64,000 bases of DNA, taken from assembly GCF_018691265.1 (NCBI RefSeq), contig NW_024881261.1, positions 25,507,374 to 25,571,373 on the forward strand. The letters run 5' to 3'. The translations under genes and the position numbers were made by a program. Shown piece after piece: positions 12,069 to 24,910 of this stretch. The notes under the pieces were generated by a model. The model saw only the letters and a program-made list of their open reading frames with translations, did not search any database and had not been told where the DNA came from. Within the stretch, counting starts at the first letter, position 1; each line of letters starts with the position of its first letter. The stretch is from Tyto alba (taxonomy: Eukaryota; Chordata; Aves; Strigiformes; Tytonidae).

Positions 12069-14973
12069 GCAATGAACCATAGATTTAGAAAAAATTCAAG
12101 CTCAGCTGCAGGACTTATGACAGGTAGGCTTATGACATTATATGGTAATTCAGCATGAAAGAATAATTGTGACACTCTACTTGGTGCTCGAGTATAATCG
12201 TGCTGTGAGGTTCAATTCACTGAAAGGCCAAATTATCTTCAACTACATTAGTCTGACAACCTATAATGCTTTGCAGAGGCAATTTGTAGATGTTTCACAG
12301 AATGCCAGCAAACATGGCTTACCATTATGTTCCCCATTAACAAATTTGTGTAGAGGAAAAAAAAGTAACTTTTCCATTTTCTTAACTGTTTTTTAGTGTA
12401 CAATAAATGTATACCAGATAAAAAGAGTGCATGCTTTACTATTTGGTGTTGGTTTTTAAACATACAAGGGACATTACAGGATAGATTAATTTTTTTGAAG
12501 GGTACTTCTTCAGAAATATTTATATTTCTTTTACACTTGAACAGCAGTGTCCTAGCTTCTGTTGAAAGAATAATGTGGAATCCAAATGAAGGTAAAAAAG
12601 CATGGCATATTTTTGCCATTAAAAGTAACCAGTAGTGAACAATTTGGAAATACTGTTGTGTTATATCTTAAAGGGATACTTCGAACATATGCGTGATCTT
12701 TCTCTCTTGATCAAGTGGGATTTGTGGCTGTTGGAAAATGGCATGCCCTTGACTGCCTTATATGCACATTATCCATCTTTACCATTTGGAACTTCTGAGC
12801 AGCTGTAGATGGGTGTCTTTTGTTTGTTTGAGAATGAAATTTTTGTTTCCTTCTGAGTCGCGCTATTTCCTAAATTCTCATTGTAGCTGATTTCAGTGAG
12901 CGCTACTGTACCACCAAAGAGTGGAATCAGTACTCATGTGGCAGTGTAACACATAGGTAAATCAGGAGGAAGATCAGATTAAGGTCCAGTGTCTTGTGAT
13001 CCTTATCAGGACATGAATTTTATAACATTGCAAAAGTAGAAGTTCTGGGAAACACCTATACCTCAGAATTTACATTAGATAGTATTTTAGAATGTTTAAA
13101 GTTTGTCACTCATGTCTTGTAGTAGGAAGGATGATCCCCAAAACATGCGTTATGCCAGCAGTGTTGATGTACCTGATGAGCCTGCACTCTGAGGTGGTGG
13201 AACACTGACTCTTATTTGGCTGCTTCACTGATGAGCAAAATGGTCATGCTGTCACTTAGAGACTAATATCAATACAATACAGTAATTTTTGTCCATTTAC
13301 TGAAAATATTATTTTATGGATGGGCTTGGCAGAGCTGCCTTAAAAACTATGTAGAGAAGCCAGTGTGAATCTGCTTTTTGTTAAACTCTATGCTGAGTTG
13401 CTCTGTTGGTATTTCCTATTTTGCACTCTTAAGACTGGCTATTTTAATGTCTTTGAGCTATTTTTTTTTTTTGTTTTGTTTTGTTTTTTTCTGGTGGAAA
13501 AATGAGGAGAGGAAAAAAAAAATGTTGTTAGTGCAGAGTACCTAACTGATGTTTAAACCGAGAGGAGATAGAAGGGTTGTGTTGGTACTTCGTATTCTTG
13601 AAGTTAACCTTACTGTAAAATACCAACTGTCTGCATGACCTGCTCTGGAGAAATATTTACTGAAGTCCACAAACTGTTTTTTTGCCCTTTGTCATCCTCT
13701 AAGTAAAATACAACAATGCATTTGCCTCCACCACCTGGAGATAATTCTGGAAACTGATACAACAGTATTTGTAATTGCAGACTGAGTTTTAAAGTGCTCA
13801 TAATTAAGCTACTAGGAGAGTTTAGCCATTGGACTCAGTGCTGACAAAATCATATGTCTTATTGCTTACTGAATCTGCTGGATGCTTATCTCCTTAGCAT
13901 TTTCTGTGAAAGAATTGATCCTGGAAAGCAACTGAAATGACTGATGAGTATTTGATTTTGATTTTGGAACAGTATCAGACAATTGTGTGTTTTGGAGTTT
14001 CCAGGAAGGTGACACACTCTTTTCCTCATGCTTGTAGTTAATAGGAAAGAGCATTCAGTGCTGCATTTCCCAAAGGGAAGGGTTTGAGTGACTGCGCGGG
14101 GAATGTGGATTGTTATCATTCCAGTCACAGGGCACTGCATGAAATTGCAGGCTCTGTGCTCTTCAGTACTGCCACTTGAATGTAGCAGCCACTGTTACTC
14201 CTACACTGCTTTTATGGTACATATTATAACATTTTCTTTGATAGTGGTGGTTCCCTTGGTGTGTGAGGTTTTGGGTTTTTTCAAGTACTAAGCCCTAAAT
14301 CTTCTGTTCAATCACTGGAAGAAGTCAGGTGAATTTACAAAACTGGTTCTATTAGAAAATTTTTCACAGAAAAGTGCAGCTTGGTAGGAAGAGCAGCCCA
14401 TAGAAAGATCTGGTCATTTTCGTAAATACTGACTGAAATATTTTAAAAACTAAATATGCATTTTAGACAACTTCAGTGTTTGTTATTGAAAGATCCTGAC
14501 TTCAAATCAACAGTCATAAGAGAGAAGAAAACTATCTTGATTAAACACTGTGTTGAGCAAAACTTGCTAATGGAGCTGTATGAGTAAATTTTGTTGTTCT
14601 TAGGAAGAAAAGATGCATAAGCCTCCCTTCACTGAAAACTCTTCTGCCAGAACAGGTGATATTGGTTATTTTTTCTTGCTTAGAGTCCATAACTGTGTGT
14701 AAAATGACAATGTCTAGATCACTAGACCAATCCTCCACTTCTTATTGTCACAAGAAATGCATACTTGGGTGCCTCCAGTGAGAACTTCTCTGCCCTTCTG
14801 TTCAGGACAGGGTCTCTTTGGTACAGTATCTGCTCTGTGATGAAAGACTCCAAGGTCTTTGTTACAGGGTAATTAATTTATTTCCTGTGGTGCAGTACAT
14901 AGTTAACCAACAAAAAGCAAGTGTCTTGGTACATGCAAATCAAAATAAAAAGGTGGTAGCCTTCCAGTAGATT
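12069..14973. other. Non-coding stretch
   Basis: Unique AT-rich sequence. Opposite-strand frames at 12248-12619 (minus, 123 codons) and 12142-12635 (plus, two pieces) overlap each other and have no domain features. A T/TTTTG tract lies at 13461-13490. Confidence 0.55.
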
Positions 14974-15018
14974 GTTTTTTTTGTTTGTTTGTTTTGTTTG
15001 TTTGTTTGTTTGTTTTTT
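14974..15018 (+). repeat. (TTTG)n microsatellite
   Basis: About ten TTTG units with occasional TTTTG variants, flanked by T runs. Confidence 0.9.
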
Positions 15019-17297
15019 GGTGAGGATTCCTAGTTAAAACAAACCAATGTGAATGAAGTACAGGAATTTTTTACCCAGAGAAAAATACTTACCTGCCACT
15101 TTGTGGTAAATACTCCTTTTCAGTTTCAGTGTGCAGAGTACTTGCGTGTTTGATATCCAGTTGTGTTAGTATGTGGGGTCCCTAGATGTCTAGAAGAGGG
15201 AGTCTGATAAAACATGAAGAAGTGGTCCTAAACTAGAGGAAGTTGCTTTTAATTTTGATGGGAAAGACTTGAAGGAAAGAATGGAACATCAGGTAAGAGG
15301 GGCATTGGATAGTTTTATAATGGGAAAAGGCTTTTACAGAGAAAAAAAAAATCATATCAAGTAACATTATTTTGCAGACTATAGAGTCCCAGTTGTATAG
15401 TTAAGGACATGCTGCAGCATTAATGTTTACGCGTAATGCTTTCCAAGTAATTTAGGCTGAACTGCCACTGACTTACTTAACATTTATAGGTCAACCACCT
15501 GCAGAAAGGGCATGTAGGTAGATTATTGTTGACTTTATGGTTATGGAAGGTAGCTAATCAGTAAGCATGCTGGGAAATAACTTGTTATGCCTGGATAGCT
15601 CTAACACTGGGTCCTACAATTTCTTATGGGCACAAGGTAACAGAATAATTTCTCATGACTAAGGCCCTTGCTGAGAGGGGAGGTGGCATGTGGTGGGGAT
15701 AACAGGTTTAAAAAAGGGGAGGGGGGTGGCCACAAGATTTCAGAAGTAGATTACAAGTGCAAAATCAAATAATTTAATCATCCTTTGCCAAACATACCAT
15801 AGCATTTGCAGTGAAATTGTTGACTCAATAAGCAAATTTACCAACTGTGTATTAGGAGAAAAGATCATTCATGTTCTGGCTGTTGCATGCTCTGCAGAGC
15901 TACTCACTAGACTCTTGTGAGATATCTGTTCTTGCCTCTATTGACACAAATATTTTTTTTCCTTAATCATGAAACATAGAATAACTCTGGATAATTTTTT
16001 AATTTAGTAGCAAAGTATTTGAAGACTAATTGTTTTCCCATTTCACTGCTATTTTTCTTTCCCTATTACTTGTCTCCACAGAGGTACATGTACTCCCTTG
16101 TGTCTTAATTTGACAACTTTTACCTTTTAAAGTTCACAGTAAAAGTCATAGACTAGAATGCATAATGAATCAATTTGCTTAATTTGGTTTGGGCCCTGGG
16201 GTTGTAGTGCAGGCATCATTGCCAGTATTCACATAGCTATCTCGATTCTGATGTTCCTCTTACAAGAACTGAAAAAACCCCAGATGCTTTATTTACTTAA
16301 GAATGGAGCCCCCAGTTGAAGTCTAGAACATCCAAATGCATATGTTCCCATTTAGTTCTATGGGATTCATCTCTTACAGATGCTGATATCTAGAAACCTT
16401 CAGTTAATGTTCTTCATTAATTGTAGCTTTTTTTTTCCACCTCAACTGTTCTCTACTTTTCAGAGATTTGCATGTATGCTCATGTGTTACCCATATTTAA
16501 ACACACCACACAAAGTAAACTTGACTGTATTTCAAAGGTTTTGTTTCAGTTACACTTTGAAGGCATGATATATTCATTTAATATTTTCTGCTTTTCAGCT
16601 ATCTTCTCACACAGTATTTTGTGCATACATCTCTACATGTATGTGCTAATAAGCGTAGTGTATTCTTTTATAGCAGAAAATGCTTTTTCAACATAACAGT
16701 AGTGGAAAAAGTATGAAAAAGAATTGCAGTGATCTATTTACATATCAAAGAGTGGTAAACTGTAGGAAATAGGCTTTTCATAGTTACTTTCATGTTTGTA
16801 CTGAATTGACTGAAAAAAGATGCTTGTATAGATAGTGTAAAGCAGTATAATTAAATGAGATTATTTTTTTCTAAAATTCTAACATTTTTTAGCTGTTCAT
16901 GTCACATCATTAAAATATTCACAATGTTTTTGAAAAACAAATTTGTTTTATAGAATTTCATATTCTTGTTTTCTCTCTGGAGATGAATGCATAGAGTTCT
17001 CTGTAATGATGAAATGTGAATATATAACTTTTCAAGTGTCAAACTGCAAAAAACAAAGTAAATGGTTGGTCAGATGTAAAATGATTGATGGGAAAGATAG
17101 AGGACATCTTGACAGTCATAGGATTGCTGATAGAAGATGACCACAACTGTAAATTGAACTGAACAATACCTTTGTTGAATAAAATTGTTTTAAGACCACT
17201 AAGTACAGTTCCTGGTAAGACCCCAAATTCTTTAGGATAATTTAATTGGCAAGTGCCTCGAATTACAGTTCTGAAATGAATATTTTCCATTAGATTT
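15019..17297. other. Non-coding stretch, nothing recognised
   Basis: Unique AT-rich sequence with short frames only. A G-rich patch lies at 15715-15730. Confidence 0.55.
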
Positions 17298-17316
17298 CCC
17301 CCCCCGCCCCCCCCCC
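17298..17316 (+). repeat. Poly-C tract (G-rich on minus strand)
   Basis: Eight C, one G, then ten C. On the minus strand this gives long G runs able to form a G-quadruplex or slip during replication. Confidence 0.85.
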
Positions 17317-18217
17317 AGGAAAAGAACTAGGTTTTCATAAGAAGTGATTAAAAACATCCTAGTTATGAGCTAATCCTGTCTTTATAGTACTGTTGCTATG
17401 ATTTTTTTTTTTTTGTGCTAACCAGGAGGATGTTATTTATGCTTATTCAAGCAACTAGATAGTGTCAACCTTTTTTTTATGTGAAGACATATGAAGTGAC
17501 TCATTTCTTATTTTCTACATGAGCTTCTTATTATAGTTAAAACTGCTTGGATTTCAACTGGAAGTCTATGAAAGCTAGATTTTTATTTGTACACTCATTT
17601 GTTAAATAAATCTACAAATCTACCTTAAAATACTGGGTATGTTACAAATAAAGGTAAGTTTATCAAATTATGTCAGCATGATTTTGTGAAAAAACAGCCT
17701 CAGAAAAGTAATGTTACCTGTAGTGGTAAACTGTGTTTAATAGGTTTTAGTCATTATTCCTTCAAAGTGTAGAAGCAGTGGGTCTCACAATTTCAGATTT
17801 CATTTGTTGGTGAAATGAAAGAGAGAAATTAGCCTGCTTTTCCCCATTACAATTGATTCATTCTAAAGTTTGAGTTGCTCGTTGATTAGAAAGTAGTCAC
17901 TATAACTTCTTAGGTCATGTCAAATGGAAGAAAGTCTTTCTGTCATTGTGTAATAGTCTATCAAATGATGTTCTGGCTTTTTAACAAGTTATACTTCCAG
18001 GTGCTAAGATGGTGGCTTCCTCCACTTGACTTGTTTGACTCAAAGGATTGAGTAGTAAATGAGAGTGGTTTAAATTTTAGATTTGTTAACATTTGATTTA
18101 TTATGAAATTGCAGTAAATCAAGACCTTATAATATTAAGGCAGTAATTTGAATTTCTTTAAATTTTAAACATTGTTTTTTAAGAAAGAAAAACAAAGCAG
18201 GTAAATTAAGAACCCAG
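17317..18217. other. Non-coding stretch, nothing recognised
   Basis: AT-rich unique sequence with several short T runs. Confidence 0.55.
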
Positions 18218-18284
18218 GTTTTTGGGGTTTTGGTTGGTTTGTTGGGTTTGTTGGTGTGTGGGTTTTTTTTTTTTTTTTTTTTTT
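18218..18284 (+). repeat. G/T-rich block ending in T22
   Basis: Degenerate GGTTTG/GGGTTTG units (18218-18262) run directly into 22 T (18263-18284). The layout matches the tracts at 21926-22047 and 60643-60742. Confidence 0.85.
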
Positions 18285-19329
18285 GCTGAGGGAGAGCAGG
18301 TTGTATTTATGTACTAGTTTTCGGTCTACTCTCATGGGACTTGCACATTACAATGTAACATTTTTGCAACAGAATACATTGGTACTTCTGTTGATGCCCT
18401 TTCCAAGTCCCTCTTTGTAGATTTACATTATCAGGATGCAGTAGCAGTGGGAGTAAGAATGCTATCCAAGAAGGGATGCTTGTATAGGAAATGGAAGTGT
18501 GAGGTACCAGTCATTCCCAAAACACGTAGTAAGTGTCATGTGATTTTATTTAGAATACTTGGAAACTGGTAAGGTAAGCCCTAATCACCACACTTAACCT
18601 GTTCAAGTTGTTCACTACTGCCTTTTTATTATGTCTGTTTCTCAGTAAAGACTATGTCCTCATGTGGTTAAACCTGGTAAGTTGGACTACCCAAAGGCAT
18701 GGTGCATACTTTTTTTTTTTTGTTTTTAATTTCTGTCTTGGATAGGAATAAAAAGTTTTGTGCTTATTTTTGGTTTTCCTTTTGGTCAGATAAAAGGTTG
18801 ATTTGTGATTTGGCTGAGAGGGGAAACAACAACCAAGTCTAAAATACTGACCTCTGTTCATGCTAATCTATGTTTTTAACTGTTATTTCTGAGGGAGTGA
18901 TTTATTTACAGTGACAGCTTGTTACTTATGGTAGCTGCTGCCAGCTTCTGAAGTAATCTGATAACGTCAAATTGTGAAGGGAAGCTATAGGCTTTACCTT
19001 GAATGACTTGCTATAAATCATGTTCATAGCTGGTGTGTATAAGGATGCTTGGGTTGATACTGATAGAAATACAAATCAAATACAACATATGGTAACCCAG
19101 ATCAGAGACAGAGATTCTGGATTAAGACTATTGGGTTCATATTTTTAAATGAAATGAATCAAGCATCCCTGCTTGTATATCAAAACTTCAAAACTGGGGA
19201 TGATGCACCAACTTAAAGGCCAAAAATGAAGGAAGAGAATATACAGAAAAGAGTTAACACTGAATGACAGGCAGGCTTGAACATTCAGGAAGAAAGAAAC
19301 CCATAAGAAGTAATGGACAAAGCTGCCTG
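18285..19329. other. Non-coding stretch
   Basis: Unique sequence with no recognised element. The T run near 18711-18725 is interrupted by one G. Confidence 0.5.
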
Positions 19330-19500
19330 GAGAGCTCATCAACAGTCAAACAAAGTGACGGCCAAGAATTGAATTCAAAGTCACCAATACAACAGCATAT
19401 TACAGCTTCCACGGAGACAAGTTTCAGTGCAGAATAAAAATTGCACTGATTTTTCTCATCTGGCTGTTGCAGCTTTCATGTCCGCAGCTGATCATAAAAT
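19330..19500. promoter_or_regulatory. Candidate conserved non-coding element
   Basis: This homopolymer-poor block contains isolated CpGs (near 19360, 19411 and 19483) and balanced composition. It is enhancer-like by eye only; edges are approximate. Confidence 0.22.
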
Positions 19501-20221
19501 TAGTTATGTGGGTTTTGGTTTTGTGAGATATAAATTTGTTTAATTTATGCACTTCCTGAAGAGGTGAAGAACTGAGAGAAAGTCTTGAAGAGCAAATGAT
19601 CATTATCCGTGTAGTAAAGGCAACAGTGTGTTATATTGGATAAAGCCATCGTGATGTTTTAGTTGCAGTGTGACATCTTCTGTGACAACTGCAGTGAAGG
19701 CCACTAAGTGCCACATGTCACGTGAGGAACTCATATTTGGAACTCTCTTTCTTCTTATATGATCAAGCTGCTCTTGTGCCTTCAACTTATAGTATGTAAA
19801 CAAGATGTTCTATTCTTTGGAAACATGTAGTTAATTTTAGAGAAGTAGGCTGTTTCAGAGGTATGCAGGAAAACTGTTCTCTGCAGACCAGACTGAAAGT
19901 CCACATTTCAGAAGTAGGTCTATTGAGATGGAGAAGCTGCCTTCACAGTCCTTGGATTCTGTGTTGGTTAACACTGACTACTGGGGAGAAAGGGCTTGAT
20001 GCTAGCCCTTCATTACATTTCATATTTGACTCTGCCTAACCAAAAAATATGGAATTCCTTGTTGCTATTTGATGCATCTCCTATTCAACTGGCATAACTC
20101 AGATTTTGTGTGAGAAATACTGCATTATTCTTTAAAGGCTGCTAACATCATTGAGCACAGTGGAGCTATCGTGTAACTTTTCTCCCCATTTTCCTCATGC
20201 CTAATTTCTGGATTTCAATCT
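19501..20221. other. Non-coding stretch
   Basis: Unique sequence. No gene, repeat family or RNA is recognised. Confidence 0.5.
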
Positions 20222-20480
20222 CAAGATCTCCCTTCGCCTCCCTGCCACGTGCTTATCACTGTGTCCAGATATGTAATAATGTGGTGTTTTTTCAAGTGTG
20301 ATCCTCAAGTGCATAATCAGCTCATCAAGCAGATGCAAATTACCACAAAAGAATTTTACACATCCTTATTTTCTGTTATGGGAATTAGCGAACAAATCCT
20401 CATTTTGTTTGAAGATAAATAATAACACCACGTTTTGTTGGAGGTACTGGTAAATGATAATTAATACCACAGTGTTTTAT
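20222..20480. promoter_or_regulatory. Candidate enhancer: paired NKX-like sites and POU octamer
   Basis: Two TCAAGTG motifs (20292-20298 and 20305-20311) repeat with a 13-base spacing and match the core bound by NKX2-type homeodomains. A perfect POU octamer ATGCAAAT follows at 20333-20340, and TAATTAATA lies near 20458. The paired spacing and the octamer within 50 bases suggest a homeodomain/POU element. Each motif is short enough to occur by chance, so the call depends on conservation. Confidence 0.3.
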
Positions 20481-21649
20481 ATCTCCTGATAACCAAGTGA
20501 AATAAAATTATTTTCTGGCTACCAGGTAAAACTTAAATGGTACTGGCACTGACAAACTGTGAAAGGAAGGGAGAAGTCCCATGTGAGAAGATAAGTTTAT
20601 TATACAGTTAAGATTTCCATAATAAGGGATAGTGATTATGGGGAAAGGCTGAATCTCCATTAACTGAAACAAATTACTGTGACAAAGCCAGAGGGAGTGA
20701 TTTGCCAAACTTAAAACTCCTTTCATAGTATTCAAATGTCTGTTGGTGTGCAGTAACCAGCATATGGACCTACAAGTCAGGTTTCTGGTTCCTTTGTGCC
20801 CCCACCACTGACATAGCTGCAGTGTTATATGTAGGAAGTGAGTCCATTTATCTGGGCATACAGAGGATGTACCTAATGTCACAGTAAGGCGTCAGTCATT
20901 TTCCCTACAGAAATAAGTTGCCCCTCTAATACTCCTGTTTCTCTATTAGGTGAATCTTAATTGTTAGAGAATGTATGAAATATATAAGCTTTAAGGAACC
21001 AGAGTGAACTTTGAATTTATCTGACCATCACAATGTAGCATTCTGACTAGGATTTATATTTCTTGCTTTGACTAAAAAAGAAAACTAAACTGCTGATTCC
21101 GTTTTTGCATGTGTGATTATGTGTGTGCACCTCTTTCCGAAGTGACTTGTGTATTCTGCATTCATGAACACAGATAAAAGTATGGTGGTTGTTCTCTGAT
21201 TACTGTGTGTGTATATATATGCAATACATTTAAAAGGTGCTTATGGCTCTCCAACCTGTATTATTTGTGTAAAATATGGTAAAGCAGTTATTTCAATGTA
21301 AATGTTGTCATCTTTTTACTAATTTCTGTGTAAAAAATAGTACTGTAGTTAAGGGTTTTGTGTAAAAACTGTTAAGAGTTTGCAGTTACTGCTCTGGTAA
21401 GAACAGCAGGCAAGACTATAAGCTTTAATTTATGTTGTGCTTTGGACATTTTTCAGAAACTATTTACCCATTACCTCTTAGGTCAGTGGCCTAATAATGC
21501 AACAAAGCACTTTTTGAAATTGCAGATAATTTTCAGTGCTCAGATCTCTGTGTAGTATTGATGGGGGAGGAAAGCTGATTAGGATCTTGGGAATTGTGCT
21601 TGATGGGAACAATCTGGAAGGAGTGAAAAATTATTAAACACACACAGCG
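20481..21649. other. Non-coding stretch
   Basis: Unique sequence. The minus-strand frame at 20508-20882 (124 codons) lacks any recognisable domain and I treat it as chance. Confidence 0.5.
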
Positions 21650-21850
21650 GGAGTTGTAGGATTTACCATTGTCATGCAGTGCTATTAATTCTCATTGCAT
21701 CGTACAGCAGCTTGATTGCACACTGTGAATACTGTTTATTGGAGAACGGGTACAATTTTGCTGCAGTTGTTGTAATGTAATACTAAATGCTAATTAGGCT
21801 TCTAACAATAATTAGAACCTCTTGCTAGATTTAGAAATAGAAACACTCAA
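21650..21850. promoter_or_regulatory. Candidate conserved non-coding element
   Basis: Dense ATTA/TAAT cores (for example GCTAATTAGG near 21788 and ATAATTAG near 21808) sit with two CpGs and no homopolymers. The content resembles homeodomain-bound developmental enhancers; no alignment was available. Confidence 0.28.
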
Positions 21851-21925
21851 TTGAATTTACAGAAACAAAGACCTTTAAGCTATGCCAGGAACAGTATCTG
21901 TAGCAGCAGTATCAACTTTGTAAAG

Positions 21926-22047
21926 TTGTGGGGGTTTTTTGTGGGGGATATTTTGGTGTGGTGTGGTTTTGTGGGTTTGTTTTGGTGGGGTTTTGTTTGT
22001 TTGTTTGCTTGTGTGGTTTTTTTTTTTGTGTGTGTGTTTTTTTTTTT
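21926..22047 (+). repeat. Long G/T-rich simple repeat with T11-(GT)n-T11 end
   Basis: About 120 bases almost wholly of G and T. G runs of three or more occur at 21930-21934, 21943-21947, 21973-21975 and 21987-21990, with loops longer than canonical quadruplexes. The end is T11, a short GT run (22028-22036) and T11. It creates low-complexity open frames of Phe, Val, Gly, Trp and Cys on plus and Lys/Thr-rich ones on minus, which are not genes. Confidence 0.85.
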
Positions 22048-24389
22048 CTCCCTTTTCCCTTGGTTTATATGTTTCATTTACAGGATTGCAACCAAGTATT
22101 TTTATGGTGAACATAATGAGCTCATTATATTCTCAATAAGGTTATTTTCTTAATGAAAGGGTGGAAAAACCAAGTAAATACTAGAAAGACAACTGCAGAT
22201 AAATTTGACATGAAAAACTGTTAACAGATATTTGTTGAATGGCTGGTATAATGCACTATTTCTTTTAATTGTTTTGTAATATGGAAAGGAGATAACAAAA
22301 CCTGAATCCATCAAAAGCTACCTCTTCTCACCCTCCCCTCTCCTAAAGTTAAACATCAATTTTTTTGCTGAACTAGACTTTGAATCTTTAAGTGATTATT
22401 TCCAAATGTGACAGTAAAGATAAACTATAGTTCTGAATATTTTAGTACTTTGCAACATAAACTTTCTTTACATTTTGGAGGTAAATGTAATTTTAATTTT
22501 CAATAGGTGTTTGTTGGAATCAGTACTATCTCAGGATGTTAACAAATGCACTTGACAGGGAAAATGCATGGCATAAACGTTTTGATCTTGTTTGCTGACA
22601 ATTTTTTTGTTGTTAGGTATCCATATATTCACAAGGCTAAATATATATAAAGGCCTTTAACTTGTATCACTGCTTCAAAAAAAAAAAAAAAAAAGTCTTT
22701 TTTTCCATCCAAACCAAAGTTTTATGGTGCATATGTTGAGAAGATACTTGCTTGAGTTCCTGTTTTGGAAACTTCTTTTGTATTAATGAAAACACAACCT
22801 AGGATTGTTGATCAAAACTTGCTTTTAAAGGCTTAATGTAGCTATGCTGAGTTTTGGTTTAAAAACTGTCTTCTTCTTCAGCCTTCTCTGAATACGAAAG
22901 TCAGGAGCCTGTGAAAAACAGTGGAAATGGTTTTATCTTGGAAATACTGGAAGAATCTTACATACAGTGCTAGCTAGCATGCATCAGTGCCCAGCCATTC
23001 TATAAGCAGTTCGCTATCCACTACAGAGACTGTAGTTACATTGAGCATTTTTACCACATTTGTGGCAGTTGTTAGAATTCCTTCTGTTCCTTGGTTAACA
23101 TTTCATCATAATATATAACCAAAAGCAGTCACAGTGCTTCCAGCTTTTGTTGTCTTACTCGTCTTCCCTAGTCTTCCATCCTTGTAAATTTATCTAGTGC
23201 CACTGATAATGGTAAGAAACTTTCCTATGGAGTAACTTCATGGCACACCTTGTCAAACAGTTTGGGGTTTTTTTGTGAGGTTTAACTAATAAGATGAAGT
23301 TTCCCAAAGCTTTTCCAGAATGGAAGGAGCACTCAAACCTGTTGCTAATATTTTTAGTGATGTACCTTCAGCATTTGTACATTTTCCTTTTGAATTTGTG
23401 TATACATTTTCACCTTGTAATTTGCCCTCACATGTAGGCATATACAAGCATTGTGTAATGTGAGTTAGATCTGTTGTTTTTGTTGTGTTTTTTTTTTTTT
23501 TTTTTTTTTAATAAAGAATCCAATCCTAACATTATTGATCCCATGTTGCACTAAATAAATAATGAGTGGTTTGTACTTCATCACAAATTATTATAATGAA
23601 TGCTTTAAGTTATGGTCATTTACCTGTAGAGTTTTGGCCCCGGTTTAAGGTCATAAATTCTCTTCTGCAACATGTGAGAATGTCTGTTTACAGAAATTTA
23701 AAACTTAGCAACTGAGATTTTCTTAAATGTGCTTTCTTTATGATATCTTACTATCTTTTGAGGGGCCTGTGTATTTCTTTAAGGCTTCAGCAATCATCTG
23801 GAAAAGATTTAACTTGAGCAAGACAGATTATACTGTTTAATTTTCCATTAGCATTTTTCCTTGCACAAGTCAATGTCACCTGCAAAGAGAGCATTTGCTG
23901 AGGTATGACACCCTGCTGATTAGTAGATTTTACTCTTCTCTTGAAACACTGACCATTACCTTCCCATTATATTATAGGTGTGTTCATGCTCTGGAGGCAA
24001 TCGGGGTCAATCCAGTATGGCTGACATGTTATATGTTTTTCTTGTAGTGTGTCACATGTAGCCCACTGTACGGACTGTGACAAACTGCTGCTGTATGACC
24101 TGGTAGTCTTGGGTCAGAGTGAGAAAAATTGGTGTTGTACTAAGATGTATGTTAATACATATATTATTTATATAGGCATTAGTGAATGCTATTGTTGCCT
24201 CAGCACAAATCAAGGTCCAGGCCATGGCCTTGGGGCTTTCATAGGCTCACTTTATCATGAGTTGTGATATTTTTTTTTTTCCTTTATTTTTTTCTTTCTG
24301 CTTATGAATAATTAAAAACTTAAATTACTTGCCATGTTCAAAATTCATATGCTGGGGAAAATAGCTACATGAAAATTAATTTTCTGTTC
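22048..24389. other. Non-coding stretch with A18 and T22 runs
   Basis: Unique AT-rich sequence. A18 lies at 22677-22694 and T22 at 23488-23509, the latter preceded by a TTGTTG-like G/T lead. Nothing else is recognised. Confidence 0.6.
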
Positions 24390-24910
24390 TGTGAGACTGA
24401 CGGGAAATCAATTAATCTTGATGTATTATTTTATGCAGAACAGGGTGCGGGAACCAGCAGAGAGAATGGCTACAGCTGTTCTTGTTGGTCGGGCCATATA
24501 TTATTGTTGGCGGGTTTGACAGCTTCTGAAGGAAATGGCTGAAGGGTATCAGGCAGGTGAATCAACTGTAAAAATTTATTGGAGGATACAAACTGTTTCC
24601 AGGGGACTGATATAAAACTCACACTTGAGAACTGAAGTATTGAATGTTTTTGTGACTGAAGCAGCTTGTTGTCAATATTTATAGCTTTTCTCTTTGTTAC
24701 ATGTCCTATTTGTTTGATTAACTAGTCAGATGTTAGTGTCTGTTTGTAATTTATTTGTTGTGCCTTCTGTAGCATTTTTGATACATAAAGATTTACCGCT
24801 AGGTAAATAAAGCAGCTCGTTCAATGCAATATGCTAAATAAAATGACAGAGCTGTTTACAGCGTGTTACAAGTTTTATAACTCACTAGGTAGATCAGTAA
24901 CTTTTGTTTA
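24390..24910. promoter_or_regulatory. Candidate conserved non-coding element pair
   Basis: Two CpG-retaining sub-blocks are visible. The first (about 24440-24570) has GGTCGGGCC, a CArG-like CCATATATTA and GGCGGGTTTG. The second (about 24790-24900) has ACCGCTAGG, a FOX-like TGTTTACAG (24853) and CAGCGTG. Flanking DNA has few CpGs. The frames are interrupted, so any constraint would be regulatory. A CR1 or LTR origin is not apparent. Confidence 0.33.

Noticed and set aside
12142..12635. Overlapping frames on both strands (84 and 79 codons plus; 123 codons minus)
   Set aside because: Mutually antisense frames with no protein features; probably chance.
20508..20882. 124-codon minus-strand open frame
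   Set aside because: No domain, and its neighbourhood looks like ordinary non-coding DNA.
21851..22153. Hydrophobic Phe/Val/Gly/Cys-rich 100-codon frame resembling a membrane peptide
   Set aside because: It is a translation of the G/T simple repeat, so the hydrophobicity is compositional.
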